From Archaeoglobus sp. JdFR-24 (GTDB lineage Archaea > Halobacteriota > Archaeoglobi > Archaeoglobales > Archaeoglobaceae): a DNA stretch of 28,818 bases. Under the pieces are notes generated by a model. That model worked only from the letters and a program-made list of their open reading frames with translations, did not search any database and had not been told where the DNA came from. The position numbers and the translations under genes are program-made. The first letter of the stretch is position 1; each line of letters begins with the position of its first letter. Shown here piece by piece: positions 17,498 to 25,011 of this stretch. The stretch covers positions 1 to 28,818 of the forward strand of contig MTML01000094.1 in the NCBI GenBank assembly GCA_002011215.1, read 5' to 3'.

Positions 17498-17570
17498 ACT
17501 CCTTCCCACTATACAATCCCACCAAATTTTCCAATTAAAGTTATATTCTGTAAAATCAAAAATGATTATA

Positions 17571-18284
17571 ATGGAGGGTTTGAAAAGGGTTGTACTTAAA
17601 CTCTGGCATCCTGGTTGCTGGTCAATTGAGACGACAAAAAGCCACCATGATGTTTATCTTGTTGTAGCCGGGGCTTTTAAAATAGGTAAGGAGATAAGGG
17701 CAAATTTCAGGCTTGTTGCAGAGAGTTACGAGGCTCTGAAATCCTACATTCAGGATATAAAAAGTTTCAACAGGCTTGCAAAGGATGTTTTCGTAATTGG
17801 TAAGAATGATCTCGAAGCATATATTCATGGCCGCTTTCCCACAGAATCCACTTTTTATGAGAACGTTTTCTCCCTCGAATTCATGCCCACAAATATTACA
17901 ATTCACAAGGGCAATGAGTACTGGACTGTTCTGGTATATGAGGATAAACTGAAAGAGACTCTCAAAAAGCTCAGCCAGCTTAAAGATGTAAGGTTCGAGG
18001 TTGAGAGTATTTCAAAATTAAAATCACTTGAAGATGAGACACCAGCTGATATAATCGATGAAATTTCGTTAACTCTGTCAGCAAAACAGAAGAGGGTTCT
18101 TGTTGAGGCATACAAAAGCGGTTATTTTGAGTGGCCAAGAAGAATGAACCTGAATGAGCTTGCAGGAAGGTTTGGAATAGCAAAATCCACTTGTCTTCAC
18201 CATATCAGGACTGCAGAACAGAAAATCCTGAAAAGGTTCATCGAGGAGATTAAGGAAAGAGAAGCACATCTTTCAGACAATTAG
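17571..18284 (+). CDS. Bat-type HTH transcription regulator
   Basis: From ATG 17571 the protein is about 237 residues. The N-terminal two-thirds is an archaeal sensor-like region that opens with VVLKLWHPGCWSIE, a pattern common in this family. The C-terminal 55 or so residues form the HTH_10 (Bat-type) domain: LSAKQKRVLVEAYKSGYFEWPRR followed by LNELAGRFGIAKSTCLHHIRTAEQKIL. No PAS or GAF domain is obvious. A TATA-like TTATATT (17541-17547) lies 26 nt before this ATG, so it is preferred over ATG 17562 or the distal 17484. Its position between the ferredoxin and the oxidoreductase operon suggests, but does not show, that it controls them. Confidence 0.85.
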   Translation: MEGLKRVVLKLWHPGCWSIETTKSHHDVYLVVAGAFKIGKEIRANFRLVAESYEALKSYIQDIKSFNRLAKDVFVIGKNDLEAYIHGRFPTESTFYENVFSLEFMPTNITIHKGNEYWTVLVYEDKLKETLKKLSQLKDVRFEVESISKLKSLEDETPADIIDEISLTLSAKQKRVLVEAYKSGYFEWPRRMNLNELAGRFGIAKSTCLHHIRTAEQKILKRFIEEIKEREAHLSDN

Positions 18285-18653
18285 CAAAAATACATGACTC
18301 AATAAAACCAATTACGAGAGGACTGATGGATGTAAATATACTGACCATAGCGGAGGTTTTTTTGCAGTATACCATACATAGCCAGAGGGTTGGTTGAGAG
18401 AGCACCCCAATATCTCAAGGGGATTTCACCAGTGAGATTTCTTGGTATTGCTCACTTAATCCACAACTGGCATTGCTCACTTAATCCACAATTAATTTCA
18501 TACACAACATCTCCAGTACATAAGGCTGTGGAACTATTAACTTAACACTGAGCTGCATTATTTTTTGCTCAGCATAGTTTATGAATTGTGTTGAGGTTAT
18601 TTCAGGCAAATTTTATTTTCTTAACGCAAGAACGAATATGTTCGCTTGTTGTG
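18285..18653. other. Long intergenic region upstream of the oxidoreductase operon
   Basis: No coding frame is supported here. The region holds a 25-bp tandem duplication (18443-18492), an inverted repeat CTGAGC/GCTCAG (18548-18553 with 18567-18572), and a smaller imperfect palindrome CGAATATGTTCG (about 18633-18644) just ahead of the TATA box. Its length and content suggest regulatory DNA for the operon. Confidence 0.5.
18443..18492. repeat. 25-bp tandem duplication upstream of the oxidoreductase operon
   Basis: Two adjacent units, 18443-18467 and 18468-18492, share a perfect 20-bp core (ATTGCTCACTT then AATCCACAA) and differ at two positions. They lie about 160-215 bp upstream of the operon TATA box. 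Confidence 0.93.
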
Positions 18654-18662
18654 TTATATAGG
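18651..18662 (+). promoter_or_regulatory. TATA box of the 2-oxoacid oxidoreductase operon
   Basis: GTGTTATATAGG (TATA at 18654-18660) is centred about 28 nt before ATG 18685, which has no ribosome-binding site. This is the spacing of a leaderless archaeal transcript and supports that start. Confidence 0.65.
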
Positions 18663-18684
18663 TTTTTGGGCAATTAATCATTAT

Positions 18685-19554
18685 ATGAACATAGCTATAA
18701 GATTTCATGGTAGAGGTGGGCAGGGTGCTGTTACTGCCAGCAAGCTTATAGCTGAAGCTGCACACCTTAAAGGATTTTACGGCCAGTCAATGCCATTTTT
18801 TGGAGCTGAAAGAAGGGGGGCTCCGGTTATAGCGTTCACAAGAATATCTGACGAACCAATTTTCGAGACAAGCCAGGTATATCATCCCAATATCGTTGTG
18901 GTTTTAGATCCCATTATAATGGATGCAGTTGACATATTCAAGGGCGTGAAAGAGGGAGGAACGATAGTGATAAACACAACAAAATCCCCTGATGAATTCT
19001 CTTTCAATCAAAAATACCTCGATATAATAACTGTAGACGCGACCGGCATTGCAATAAAGCACGATTTAAAGCTTGCCGGTATGCCTGTTGTTAACACTCC
19101 AATGCTCGGTGCCCTTGCAAGAGCTCCAGTACCTTTTGGCCTTGACGCAACTGAAAGCATAGTAAAAGTGAAGTTCAGGAAAGCAGGTGCAAAGAACATT
19201 GCTGCAATAAGAGAAGCATACGAGCTTTCATCCATCAAAACGGTCAAAGGAACAAGAAAAAGAAAGTACGTTAAAAAAGGAAAGATCAGGGTTAAAATCC
19301 CTGTTTCAACTCCTTCTGAGGGTGTTGCCGGAAAAACTAAGATGTGGAGAGACTTCAGACCAGAGATCGATTACGAACTATGCAATAAATGCCTGAATTG
19401 CTGGCTTCACTGCCCTGAATCCACCATAAGGAGAGTTAACGGAGACGTAGAGATCGATTACGAATTTTGCAAAGGCTGTCTTGTATGTTCAAGTGTATGT
19501 CCAAAGAAGGCAGTTAATTTTGAAAGGGAGGTGTTCACAGATGTCGAGATCTGA
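18685..19554 (+). CDS. 2-oxoacid:ferredoxin oxidoreductase, fused gamma-delta subunit
   Basis: Residues 1 to about 180 are the gamma domain (MNIAIRFHGRGGQGAVTASK, then PFFGAERRGAPV), and the last 75 or so form the delta ferredoxin domain with CNKCLNCWLHCP and CKGCLVCSSVCP. In many archaea these are separate genes (porG, porD); here one 289-residue chain carries both. The complex oxidises a 2-oxoacid, most simply pyruvate, with CoA and passes electrons to ferredoxin. ATG 18685 is chosen over 18646 from the TATA spacing and because the family N-terminus begins there. The end overlaps the alpha gene by 14 bp. Confidence 0.92.
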   Translation: MNIAIRFHGRGGQGAVTASKLIAEAAHLKGFYGQSMPFFGAERRGAPVIAFTRISDEPIFETSQVYHPNIVVVLDPIIMDAVDIFKGVKEGGTIVINTTKSPDEFSFNQKYLDIITVDATGIAIKHDLKLAGMPVVNTPMLGALARAPVPFGLDATESIVKVKFRKAGAKNIAAIREAYELSSIKTVKGTRKRKYVKKGKIRVKIPVSTPSEGVAGKTKMWRDFRPEIDYELCNKCLNCWLHCPESTIRRVNGDVEIDYEFCKGCLVCSSVCPKKAVNFEREVFTDVEI

Positions 19555-20710
19555 GATGCTCAAATCTAACAGTATGCTGCAAGATGTGAAAATTTTAACT
19601 GGCAACGAGGTGGCAGCCTATGCTGCCCGGAATTCGAAAGTCAGGGTTGTTGCAGCTTACCCGATTACGCCCGTCACACCGGTTGTTGAGACAATTTCGA
19701 AAATGGTTGAAAGCGGTGAGATGCTGGCCAGGTTTATCAGGGTTGAATCTGAGCACTCTGCACTGGCTGCCTGCATCGGTGCAAGTGCAGCAGGTTCAAG
19801 GGCCTTTACTGCAACATCCAGCCATGGTCTTGCCTACATGCATGAGATGCTTCACTGGGCTACAAATGCAAGAACACCCATTGTGATGGCAGTCGCAAAC
19901 AGAGCAATAGGTCCGGGATGGAACATATGGGCTGATTTAAGCGATAGCTTATCTCAAAGGGATGCCGGATGGATGCAGTTTTACTGCAGCAGCAATCAGG
20001 AAATATATGATACAATTGCAATGGCCTACAAACTTGCTGAGAATGAAAAGGTGTTGCTTCCATCAATGGTTTGCTATGATGGGTTCGTTTTATCACACAC
20101 ATCAATGCCGGTTCAGCTGACAGATCTTGATGATTTTATGCCCGAATATGATGCTGTATGGAGACTGGATTTTGATGATCCTTTCACACACGGCAATATT
20201 CTTCCACCTGAGAACTTTGCAGAACTCAGACATAATATCCAGAAATCACATGATAAGGCTTTAAAGCTCATGAAAGAGGTTGAAAAGGAGTTTTATGAGG
20301 TAAGCGGGAGAAAAACCACTCTGAAGATGGAGGAATACAGACTTGAGGACGCTGAAATAGCGATTGTGACAATGGGTGCCATTGCCTCAGAAGCCAAGGT
20401 TGCCGTAGATAGTTTGAGAGATAAGAGAGTAAATGTTGGTTTGCTGAGGGTGAAATCCTTCAGACCGTTTCCGGAGAAGGAGATCAAACGCGTTCTTGAT
20501 GATATAAGTAAAATCTATGTTTTTGATAGGGCCCTGAGTCCCGGATCGGGAGGGCCACTTTATCAGGAGATTAAATCGGCTCTTGCATTCACACAGGAAA
20601 AGAGGATAATGCCGAGGATTGTTGGCATCGGGGGGATCGATGTAACCAAAAGAACAATTGAGAGGGCGATTTTTGATAAAAAGATTTGGATCAAGGAGGT
20701 GGTGGCATGA
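19541..20710 (+). CDS. porA: 2-oxoacid:ferredoxin oxidoreductase, alpha subunit (PorA-like)
   Basis: From ATG 19541 the protein is about 389 residues. It has the alpha-subunit core AAYPITPVTPVVE, EHSALAACIGASAAGSRAF, TSSHGLAYMHEML and DLSDSLSQRDAGWMQ, then a C-terminal transketolase-like domain ending near FDRALSPGSGGPLY. GGGAGGTG (about 19526-19533) is its ribosome-binding site inside the end of the gamma-delta gene. The exact substrate (pyruvate, 2-oxoisovalerate or another) cannot be fixed by eye; PorA is the best guess. The stop overlaps the beta start as ATGA. Confidence 0.9.
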   Translation: MSRSEMLKSNSMLQDVKILTGNEVAAYAARNSKVRVVAAYPITPVTPVVETISKMVESGEMLARFIRVESEHSALAACIGASAAGSRAFTATSSHGLAYMHEMLHWATNARTPIVMAVANRAIGPGWNIWADLSDSLSQRDAGWMQFYCSSNQEIYDTIAMAYKLAENEKVLLPSMVCYDGFVLSHTSMPVQLTDLDDFMPEYDAVWRLDFDDPFTHGNILPPENFAELRHNIQKSHDKALKLMKEVEKEFYEVSGRKTTLKMEEYRLEDAEIAIVTMGAIASEAKVAVDSLRDKRVNVGLLRVKSFRPFPEKEIKRVLDDISKIYVFDRALSPGSGGPLYQEIKSALAFTQEKRIMPRIVGIGGIDVTKRTIERAIFDKKIWIKEVVA

Positions 20711-21624
20711 AGATTTCAGAAATTGAACAGGAAGAGTTCCTCTTAGCCGGAACATCAGCATGTCATGGCTGTCCTTCTTCGATGTGCCTGAGAATTGTAT
20801 TAAAGGCTCTTGGTAAAAGAACGGTTCTTGTGGTGCCTGCCTGCTGCACTTCTGTTTACATGGGACCATTTCCGAATTCAGCCATAAAAGTACCGGTTTT
20901 CAACACCGCCTTTGCTTCAGCAGCAGCAACCGCTTCAGGAATCAAGGCTTCGCTTGAAATGCAGGAGATTGAGGGAGAGGTTGTTGTATGGGCAGGTGAT
21001 GGGGGGACATATGACATAGGTCTCCAGGCGCTTTCAGGAGCTGCTGAAAGGGGAGACGATATCATTTTCATCTGCTACAACAATGAAATATATTCCAACA
21101 CAGGTATTCAGAGAAGTGGAGCCACTCCCTTCGGAGCATGGACTACCACAACCTGGACGGGAAAGAAGGAGCATAAAAAGGATGTTGCCGAACTCATGCT
21201 CGCACATGGAATTCCTTATGTGGCGACTGCATCAACAGGATACCTGAAGGATCTTTACGAGAAGGTAAAAAAGGCAAAGAAGATTAAAGGATTCAGGTAT
21301 ATAGAGATTCTCGCTCCCTGTCCTCCCGGATGGAGATTTCCAATGGATAAAACTGTTATGATGGGGAGGCTTGCTGTTGAAACGGGAATGTGGATCCTTT
21401 TTGAGAGCGTAAATGGCAAAACCCGTTTGACCGGAGTAAGTAATCAGATAGCACTAGGGAGGAGAAAGATGAAGGATGTCAGAGAATACATCAAACTCCA
21501 GGGTAGATTCGATCATCTGGATGAGAATGAGATTGCTGAAATAGAGAACTATATTGAGAGAAAATGGAGGAGACTGATTTCCGCTGAAGAGGGATCTGAT
21601 ATTCTCATGTTCAAAACCGTATGA
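20707..21624 (+). CDS. porB: 2-oxoacid:ferredoxin oxidoreductase, beta subunit (PorB-like, TPP-binding)
   Basis: The roughly 305-residue subunit carries the thiamine diphosphate motif starting WAGDGGTYDIGLQAL and ending FICYNNEIYSNTG. Cysteines for its [4Fe-4S] cluster are in ACHGCPSSMC and PACCTSV near the N-terminus, with a further Cys in LAPCPPGW. ATG 20707 overlaps the alpha stop (ATGA) and has GGAGGTGG before it; an upstream TTG at 20686 would place the ribosome-binding site inside the gene. It ends the operon. Confidence 0.92.
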   Translation: MKISEIEQEEFLLAGTSACHGCPSSMCLRIVLKALGKRTVLVVPACCTSVYMGPFPNSAIKVPVFNTAFASAAATASGIKASLEMQEIEGEVVVWAGDGGTYDIGLQALSGAAERGDDIIFICYNNEIYSNTGIQRSGATPFGAWTTTTWTGKKEHKKDVAELMLAHGIPYVATASTGYLKDLYEKVKKAKKIKGFRYIEILAPCPPGWRFPMDKTVMMGRLAVETGMWILFESVNGKTRLTGVSNQIALGRRKMKDVREYIKLQGRFDHLDENEIAEIENYIERKWRRLISAEEGSDILMFKTV

Positions 21625-21753
21625 ATATATTGCGGTTAGGGTAACAGAGAGTAGGGGCATCTTCCAGTTCAGAGAATTCCTGTCAGCTGGTGCTTACACA
21701 TAGGTGCTTTAACATATCTCCCCCACCTACTTTCGCATATTTTCTCTATATAT

Positions 21754-22353
21754 TTACTCTTTTTCTATCGAAATGTAGCTCAAAATGATGCCGAATATTA
21801 TGAGAATCGTGCTCAACCTCAGCATAACCCTGAATCCGAAGATTTCCGCCAGGGTTCCACCGAAAACTGGCCCTATCACCCATCCCAGGTTCATGATTGT
21901 CCCGTAGGTACCCATGGCCATCCCCCGTTCTCCCTTGGTAGTTATGTCTGCGATCAGTGCTGGAGCAGAAACCCCTATGGTCGACCACGCGAAGCCTTCA
22001 ATTATGTGGAGCGGGTAGGCGTAGATGTATTCACTGATCATGGAATAGCCCAGCATCATGACTGCAAAAAATGCCTGAGAAATAATTACAAGAGGTTTTT
22101 TACCGTATTTATCGGCAATTTTTCCGGCCAGTAAAGAGTTCAGGGTGCCAACGAGGGCTCCAATTGTGAATAGAGAGCCCACGATTACTTTGTTTGCTCC
22201 AAGCTCATCTGAAAGGTAGATCGGTAAAACTGAATAGATCATTCCAGATGACACCATCATAGGCAGGAGGGAAATTCCAAACATCACAACCTCTCTTCTC
22301 ATGAATTTTCTTAAAACTCCTGATTTAAAAGGTGTTTGGGATTTGATAGGCAT
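21754..22353 (-). pseudogene. Major facilitator transporter, N-terminal half only
   Basis: From ATG 22353 the frame gives about 199 residues with six membrane spans and the MFS loop-2/3 motif (LLAGKIADKYGKKPL) followed by ADITTKGERGMAMG. It stops right after the sixth span (SYISIEKE). Full transporters have 12 spans and about 400 residues, and no continuation is seen in other frames to the left (21625-21753). The frame stays open upstream to TTG 22548 through the 18-bp repeats and could start at ATG 22419 instead. Either a truncated remnant or, less likely, a six-span half-transporter. Confidence 0.7.
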
Positions 22354-22427
22354 GACCAATTCTGAAAAAACCCCAAAAGTTTTTTCTTCCGATATTTTTA
22401 TGAGAACGAGATGAACCATTTTTCCAG

Positions 22428-22499
22428 ATATATCATGGGATCCAAATATATCATGGGATCCAAATATATCATGGGATCCAAATATATCATGGGATCCAG
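22428..22499. repeat. Four tandem copies of an 18-bp unit
   Basis: ATATATCATGGGATCCAA is repeated at 22428-22445, 22446-22463, 22464-22481 and 22482-22499; only the last base of the fourth copy differs. Because 18 is a multiple of three, the array stays open on both strands and would encode GSHDIF repeats leftwards or MGSKYI repeats rightwards. It lies between two opposed transporter fragments. Confidence 0.97.
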
Positions 22500-22557
22500 T
22501 GAAAAAGTGAGAACTTTCAGGAGGATTGGCAATGAGTTCGCATCTCAAAAATAAACC

Positions 22558-22815
22558 ATTCCTGGGTCTTCCGTTATACTGTTCATGGTGGGAATGTCGT
22601 ATGCCATATTGAATGTTCCAATTAGTAGCTGGTTCCAGTCGAGTGTTCCAGAAGATCTGAGAGGAGAGGTTTTCGTTTTCAAAGATATACTGCTAACCAC
22701 CATGGTTTTTACGTCTCCCTATTTGGATATCTTCTGACTCTGATGAGTCTAGACAGGCTTCTGATCTTCGCCAGTATAGTTCTGTCTGGGGGTGTGGGCT
22801 ATTGCTATCAGAGCA
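22558..22815 (+). pseudogene. Major facilitator transporter, C-terminal fragment with a frameshift
   Basis: Frame 22558-22737 encodes MVGMSYAILNVPISSWFQ and then VPEDLRGEVF, the typical loop before the last two spans of drug-type MFS proteins, and stops at TGA 22735. The next frame, from about 22716, continues the same protein (GYLLTLMSLDRLLIFASIVL, then GGVGYCY), so one base has been lost near 22720. Spans 1 to about 9 are absent. It points away from the N-terminal half on the other strand and its end abuts the HD gene. Confidence 0.7.
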
Positions 22816-22827
22816 GAGGGTTAAGGA

Positions 22828-23394
22828 TCAGTTTGAGATATCAAACCTGGCTTCTGCATCCTTCAGATCCAGTTCCTCCTTTATTCTTCTGTAAAATTCA
22901 ACCATGAATTCATGCCTTCTCTTTGCCAGCCTTTTAGCAGTATCGGTGTAAAGCAGATTGTAAAGTTTCAGGAGCTTTTCATCAAAATGGGCTATCGTAT
23001 CCTCAATTGTCCTGCCCCTCTCACCAGAGAAAAGAAAGGTTCTTGCCACTCCAACAGCCCCCATGGCATCCAGTTTATCAGCATCACTGAGAATTTTCGC
23101 CTCCAGAGTTTGAGGTTTGATTCCCGAAGAAAAGGCATGGGATTCAATGCAGTGTGCAACCCTTTCAATGAAATCTTCATCATATCTTTCAGATCTCAAA
23201 ATCTCTCTTGCCATTTTTGCTCCTTCTATTGCATGGTTGCTGAGGTCTCTTGCCACATCATGGAGCTCGGCAGCCTTTTCAAGAACCTTCAAGTCGGCAT
23301 TTTCAATTTTCCCTATGAAGAGGGCAATTCTCTTAACCCTGTCAGTATGTGCTCCGTCATGAGATGATTCCGGTATGCAGTTTTTATTCTGCAC
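22828..23394 (-). CDS. HD-domain phosphohydrolase (COG1418-like)
   Basis: The 188-residue protein has the metal-binding pattern of the HD superfamily: HTDRV near the start, the HD pair in AAELHDVARDL, a following H (SNHAIEGA), and DADKLDAMGAVGVAR. Such proteins hydrolyse phosphate esters of nucleotides; this subgroup has no fixed substrate. The start codon is GTG at 23394, with a TATA-like AAATAAATA on the reverse strand about 25-30 nt upstream and no clear ribosome-binding site, so the mRNA is probably leaderless. Confidence 0.85.
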   Translation of the reverse strand: MQNKNCIPESSHDGAHTDRVKRIALFIGKIENADLKVLEKAAELHDVARDLSNHAIEGAKMAREILRSERYDEDFIERVAHCIESHAFSSGIKPQTLEAKILSDADKLDAMGAVGVARTFLFSGERGRTIEDTIAHFDEKLLKLYNLLYTDTAKRLAKRRHEFMVEFYRRIKEELDLKDAEARFDISN

Positions 23395-23449
23395 ACCGTT
23401 TATGCAAGACCGGACTATTTATTTCTAACTGTATGCCAAGGTTCGAATT

Positions 23450-23557
23450 GTGAACTACCCTTACGCATGGGGTCTTGCAAAGAACAGGAAGATAAAAATC
23501 GTTAACTCAACATTTCAGGAGGTGTTTCAAGTAACAGCTAAACACCATAATCATTAA
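23450..23557 (+). other. Unassigned 35-codon open frame
   Basis: GTG 23450 opens VNYPYAWGLAKNRKIKIVNS and ends in TAA at 23555-23557. Its composition looks protein-like, but it has no clear ribosome-binding site and I recognise no family. It may be a gene remnant between the HD gene and the tRNA, or chance. Confidence 0.2.
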
Positions 23558-23576
23558 AATATTCGCCCACAAATTT

Positions 23577-23602
23577 TTTATATCGATCTCCTTCTATATA
23601 CT
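23577..23602 (+). promoter_or_regulatory. tRNA-Tyr promoter (TATA-like elements)
   Basis: TTTTATATC (about 23577-23584) and CTATATACTG (about 23594-23602) precede the tRNA by about 55 and 40 nt. Either would start transcription some 10-30 nt before the mature 5' end at 23638. Confidence 0.5.
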
Positions 23603-23637
23603 GGTGCGAGAGAGCTTGATTGCAAGCCACATCTAAA

Positions 23638-23739
23638 CCCGCCTTAGCTCAGTCTGGCCAGAGCGCGCGACTGTAGTTTGTGCTGCTCCGCAGATGAGCA
23701 GGTATCGCGTGGTCCCCGGTTCAAATCCGGGAGGCGGGA
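23638..23739 (+). tRNA. tRNA-Tyr (anticodon GTA) with a 27-nt anticodon-loop intron
   Basis: Acceptor arms CCCGCCT (23638-23644) and AGGCGGG (23732-23738) pair fully. The D arm is GCTC/GAGC, the anticodon stem CGCGA/TCGCG, and the T arm CCCGG/CCGGG with loop TTCAAAT. The loop reads C-T-GTA-G, then an intron (23677-23703), then A38. The intron has a CTGCTC/GAGCAG stem (23683-23688 with 23696-23701), as expected for a bulge-helix-bulge splicing site after position 37. C1:G72 and discriminator A73 are the archaeal tRNA-Tyr identity elements. No CCA is encoded. The call is by manual folding. Confidence 0.95.
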
Positions 23740-23868
23740 TCCCCCTCTTCCGGTACAAATCCTCTCTTTTCGAATTAGGGCTAAGCAGTGGTGCACAGGC
23801 AGCAGTGAGTTCCATCATCATGACTTTTGTGGTGGAGTCTACGTTGATATTTTCTCGGGGAGAGTGGT

Positions 23869-24075
23869 ATGGTGAGGGGCGAACTCGTAAGCTGGTTCTC
23901 TATTGGAGATGCAGAGAGGAGTTTATCCCCGTCAGACCTCATAACTCCAGAAGAGTTCAGGAAAATGTTTGATGTATGCACAAACTCGCGGGATAGAGCA
24001 ATACTGGCCCTTTTGTACGAAACCTGTGCCGAGAATCGGTGAGATTGGGAGTATGAAGATTAAAGATGTAAATCT
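23869..24075 (+). pseudogene. Tyrosine-recombinase (integrase) fragment with a frameshift
   Basis: Frame 23869-24042 encodes SPSDLITPEEFRKMF followed by NSRDRAILALLYETCA, the start of the catalytic domain of XerC/XerA-like integrases, then meets TGA. The next frame continues the family pattern (ARIGEIGSMKIKDVNL), which contains the first catalytic Arg, so a one-base frameshift occurred near 24030. The SAM-like N-terminal domain is missing, as are the later H-x-x-R and Tyr motifs. It starts 130 bp after tRNA-Tyr, a usual integration target. Confidence 0.8.
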
Positions 24076-24094
24076 AAAAGTCTGGATAATCATT

Positions 24095-24117
24095 GGGAAA
24101 GTTAATATACTTGTCCC
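24095..24117 (+). promoter_or_regulatory. Promoter and imperfect operator of the AbrB/VapC-type operon
   Basis: TTAATATA (24102-24109) is centred 26 nt before ATG 24132, fitting a leaderless mRNA. It is flanked by GGGAAAG on the left and CTTGTCCC on the right, an inverted repeat with one extra base. An operator enclosing the TATA box is the usual arrangement for antitoxin self-repression. Confidence 0.55.
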
Positions 24118-24131
24118 ACAAAATATTGATT

Positions 24132-24359
24132 ATGTGGGTAAAAGTTGATGAGAGGGGGAGACTGTACATCCCCAAATCACTAAGAGGTAAAATTGGCAAG
24201 GAAGCTTATCTGGTAGAGGTTGAGGATGGCATACTTGTCATCCCAAAACCTGAAGATCCGATAAAAGAGCTTGAAGAGATTGGTAAGGCTATTCCGGATA
24301 AGCCAATAGATGAGATTAAGAAGGATATACTTAAGCAGGCTATGGAGGAGCTTGAATGA
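24132..24359 (+). CDS. AbrB/MazE-fold antitoxin (VapB type)
   Basis: From ATG 24132 the protein is 75 residues. Its first half is a SpoVT/AbrB swapped-hairpin DNA-binding domain (MWVKVDERGRLYIPKSLRGK, then AYLVEVEDGILVIPK). The second half is a helical, charged segment (DPIKELEEIGKAIPDKPIDE) of the kind that wraps the toxin. It pairs with the PIN toxin through a 4-bp ATGA overlap. ATG 24132 is chosen over 24093 from the TATA spacing and domain start. Confidence 0.9.
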   Translation: MWVKVDERGRLYIPKSLRGKIGKEAYLVEVEDGILVIPKPEDPIKELEEIGKAIPDKPIDEIKKDILKQAMEELE

Positions 24360-24718
24360 TCTACGCTGACACAGATTTTTTCATTGCCCTGCTTAAGCCA
24401 AGTGACTGGTTGAAAGACAAAGCTAAAAAAGCTCTTGAGAGGTATAAAGGACAGATAACCACTTCTGAAGTTACATTTATCGAGCTTGCACTTCTGGCTA
24501 AAAGATACAATCTCGATCCAGTCAGGATTACAGCAAATGTTATGGCAATATGTGGGATTGAGGATGACACTTTTCTCAAAGCAGCCATTTACATAAGAGA
24601 TTACGGTTTCGGGGTGTTTGATGCATTCCATGCAGTCCACTGTAAAGGCAGGATCATAAGCTCTGATCATGTCTTTGATAGAGCCAGGATAGATAGGATC
24701 AAACTCGAAGAACTTTGA
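24356..24718 (+). CDS. PIN-domain ribonuclease toxin (VapC family)
   Basis: The 120-residue protein has the PIN acidic residues D5 (MIYADTDFF), E43 (TFIELALL), D89 (GVFDAFHAV) and D104 (ISSDHVFD), so the metal site looks intact. VapC toxins cut tRNA or rRNA when freed from their antitoxin. It is translationally coupled to the antitoxin. With the recombinase fragment and the HicAB remains it forms the accessory block next to tRNA-Tyr. Confidence 0.92.
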   Translation: MIYADTDFFIALLKPSDWLKDKAKKALERYKGQITTSEVTFIELALLAKRYNLDPVRITANVMAICGIEDDTFLKAAIYIRDYGFGVFDAFHAVHCKGRIISSDHVFDRARIDRIKLEEL

Positions 24719-24756
24719 TACAAAACCCTTTTCAACTTCTTCAATCGATCTAAAAC

Positions 24757-24969
24757 ATGAAATCCAAGGTTATCCTTGAAGAGGCTGAAGAAGGCGGATA
24801 TGTTGTTTATGTTCCCTCTCTGCCTGGCTGCGTTTCTCAGGGGGAGAGCAAAGAATAGGCTTTGGAGAACATCAAGGAAGCTATTGAAGTTTACCTCGAT
24901 ATCAACGATGCTGAGATTGAGACTGAGATCAGAGGTAAGAAAGCTGAAGTTGTGGAGATTGTTCTCTGA
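24757..24969 (+). pseudogene. HicB-family antitoxin with an internal TAG stop
   Basis: The frame begins MKSKVILEEAEEGGYVVYVP, followed by SLPGCVSQGESKE, the HicB core (YVPSLPGCVSQG). Codon 34 is TAG (24856-24858), where homologues usually have an acidic residue, so a single GAG to TAG change explains it. The frame then continues as ALENIKEAIEVYLDI to a TGA at 24967. No pyrrolysine gene is seen here and this lineage is not known to use it, so a nonsense mutation or a sequencing error is more likely. It lies 43 bp upstream of the HicA frame. Confidence 0.85.
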
Positions 24970-25011
24970 CATCTCTTTCAATCTCCATTTATAGGGTATC
25001 ATACCTAGGTT

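Noticed and set aside
17484..17570. Upstream extension of the Bat-type regulator to 17484
   Set aside because: The added residues show no family resemblance and the TATA-like box lies inside the extension, 26 nt before ATG 17571.
22428..22499. Four-copy repeat as a CRISPR array
   Set aside because: Units are 18 bp and directly adjacent with no spacers, and there are no cas genes nearby.
23869..24042. 57-codon frame after tRNA-Tyr as an intact small gene
   Set aside because: The family match continues in the next frame past the stop, so it is a broken recombinase fragment.
24856..24858. In-frame TAG in the HicB gene read as pyrrolysine
   Set aside because: No pyl gene is visible and the lineage is not known to encode pyrrolysine. 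The adjacent HicA frameshift fits simple decay.
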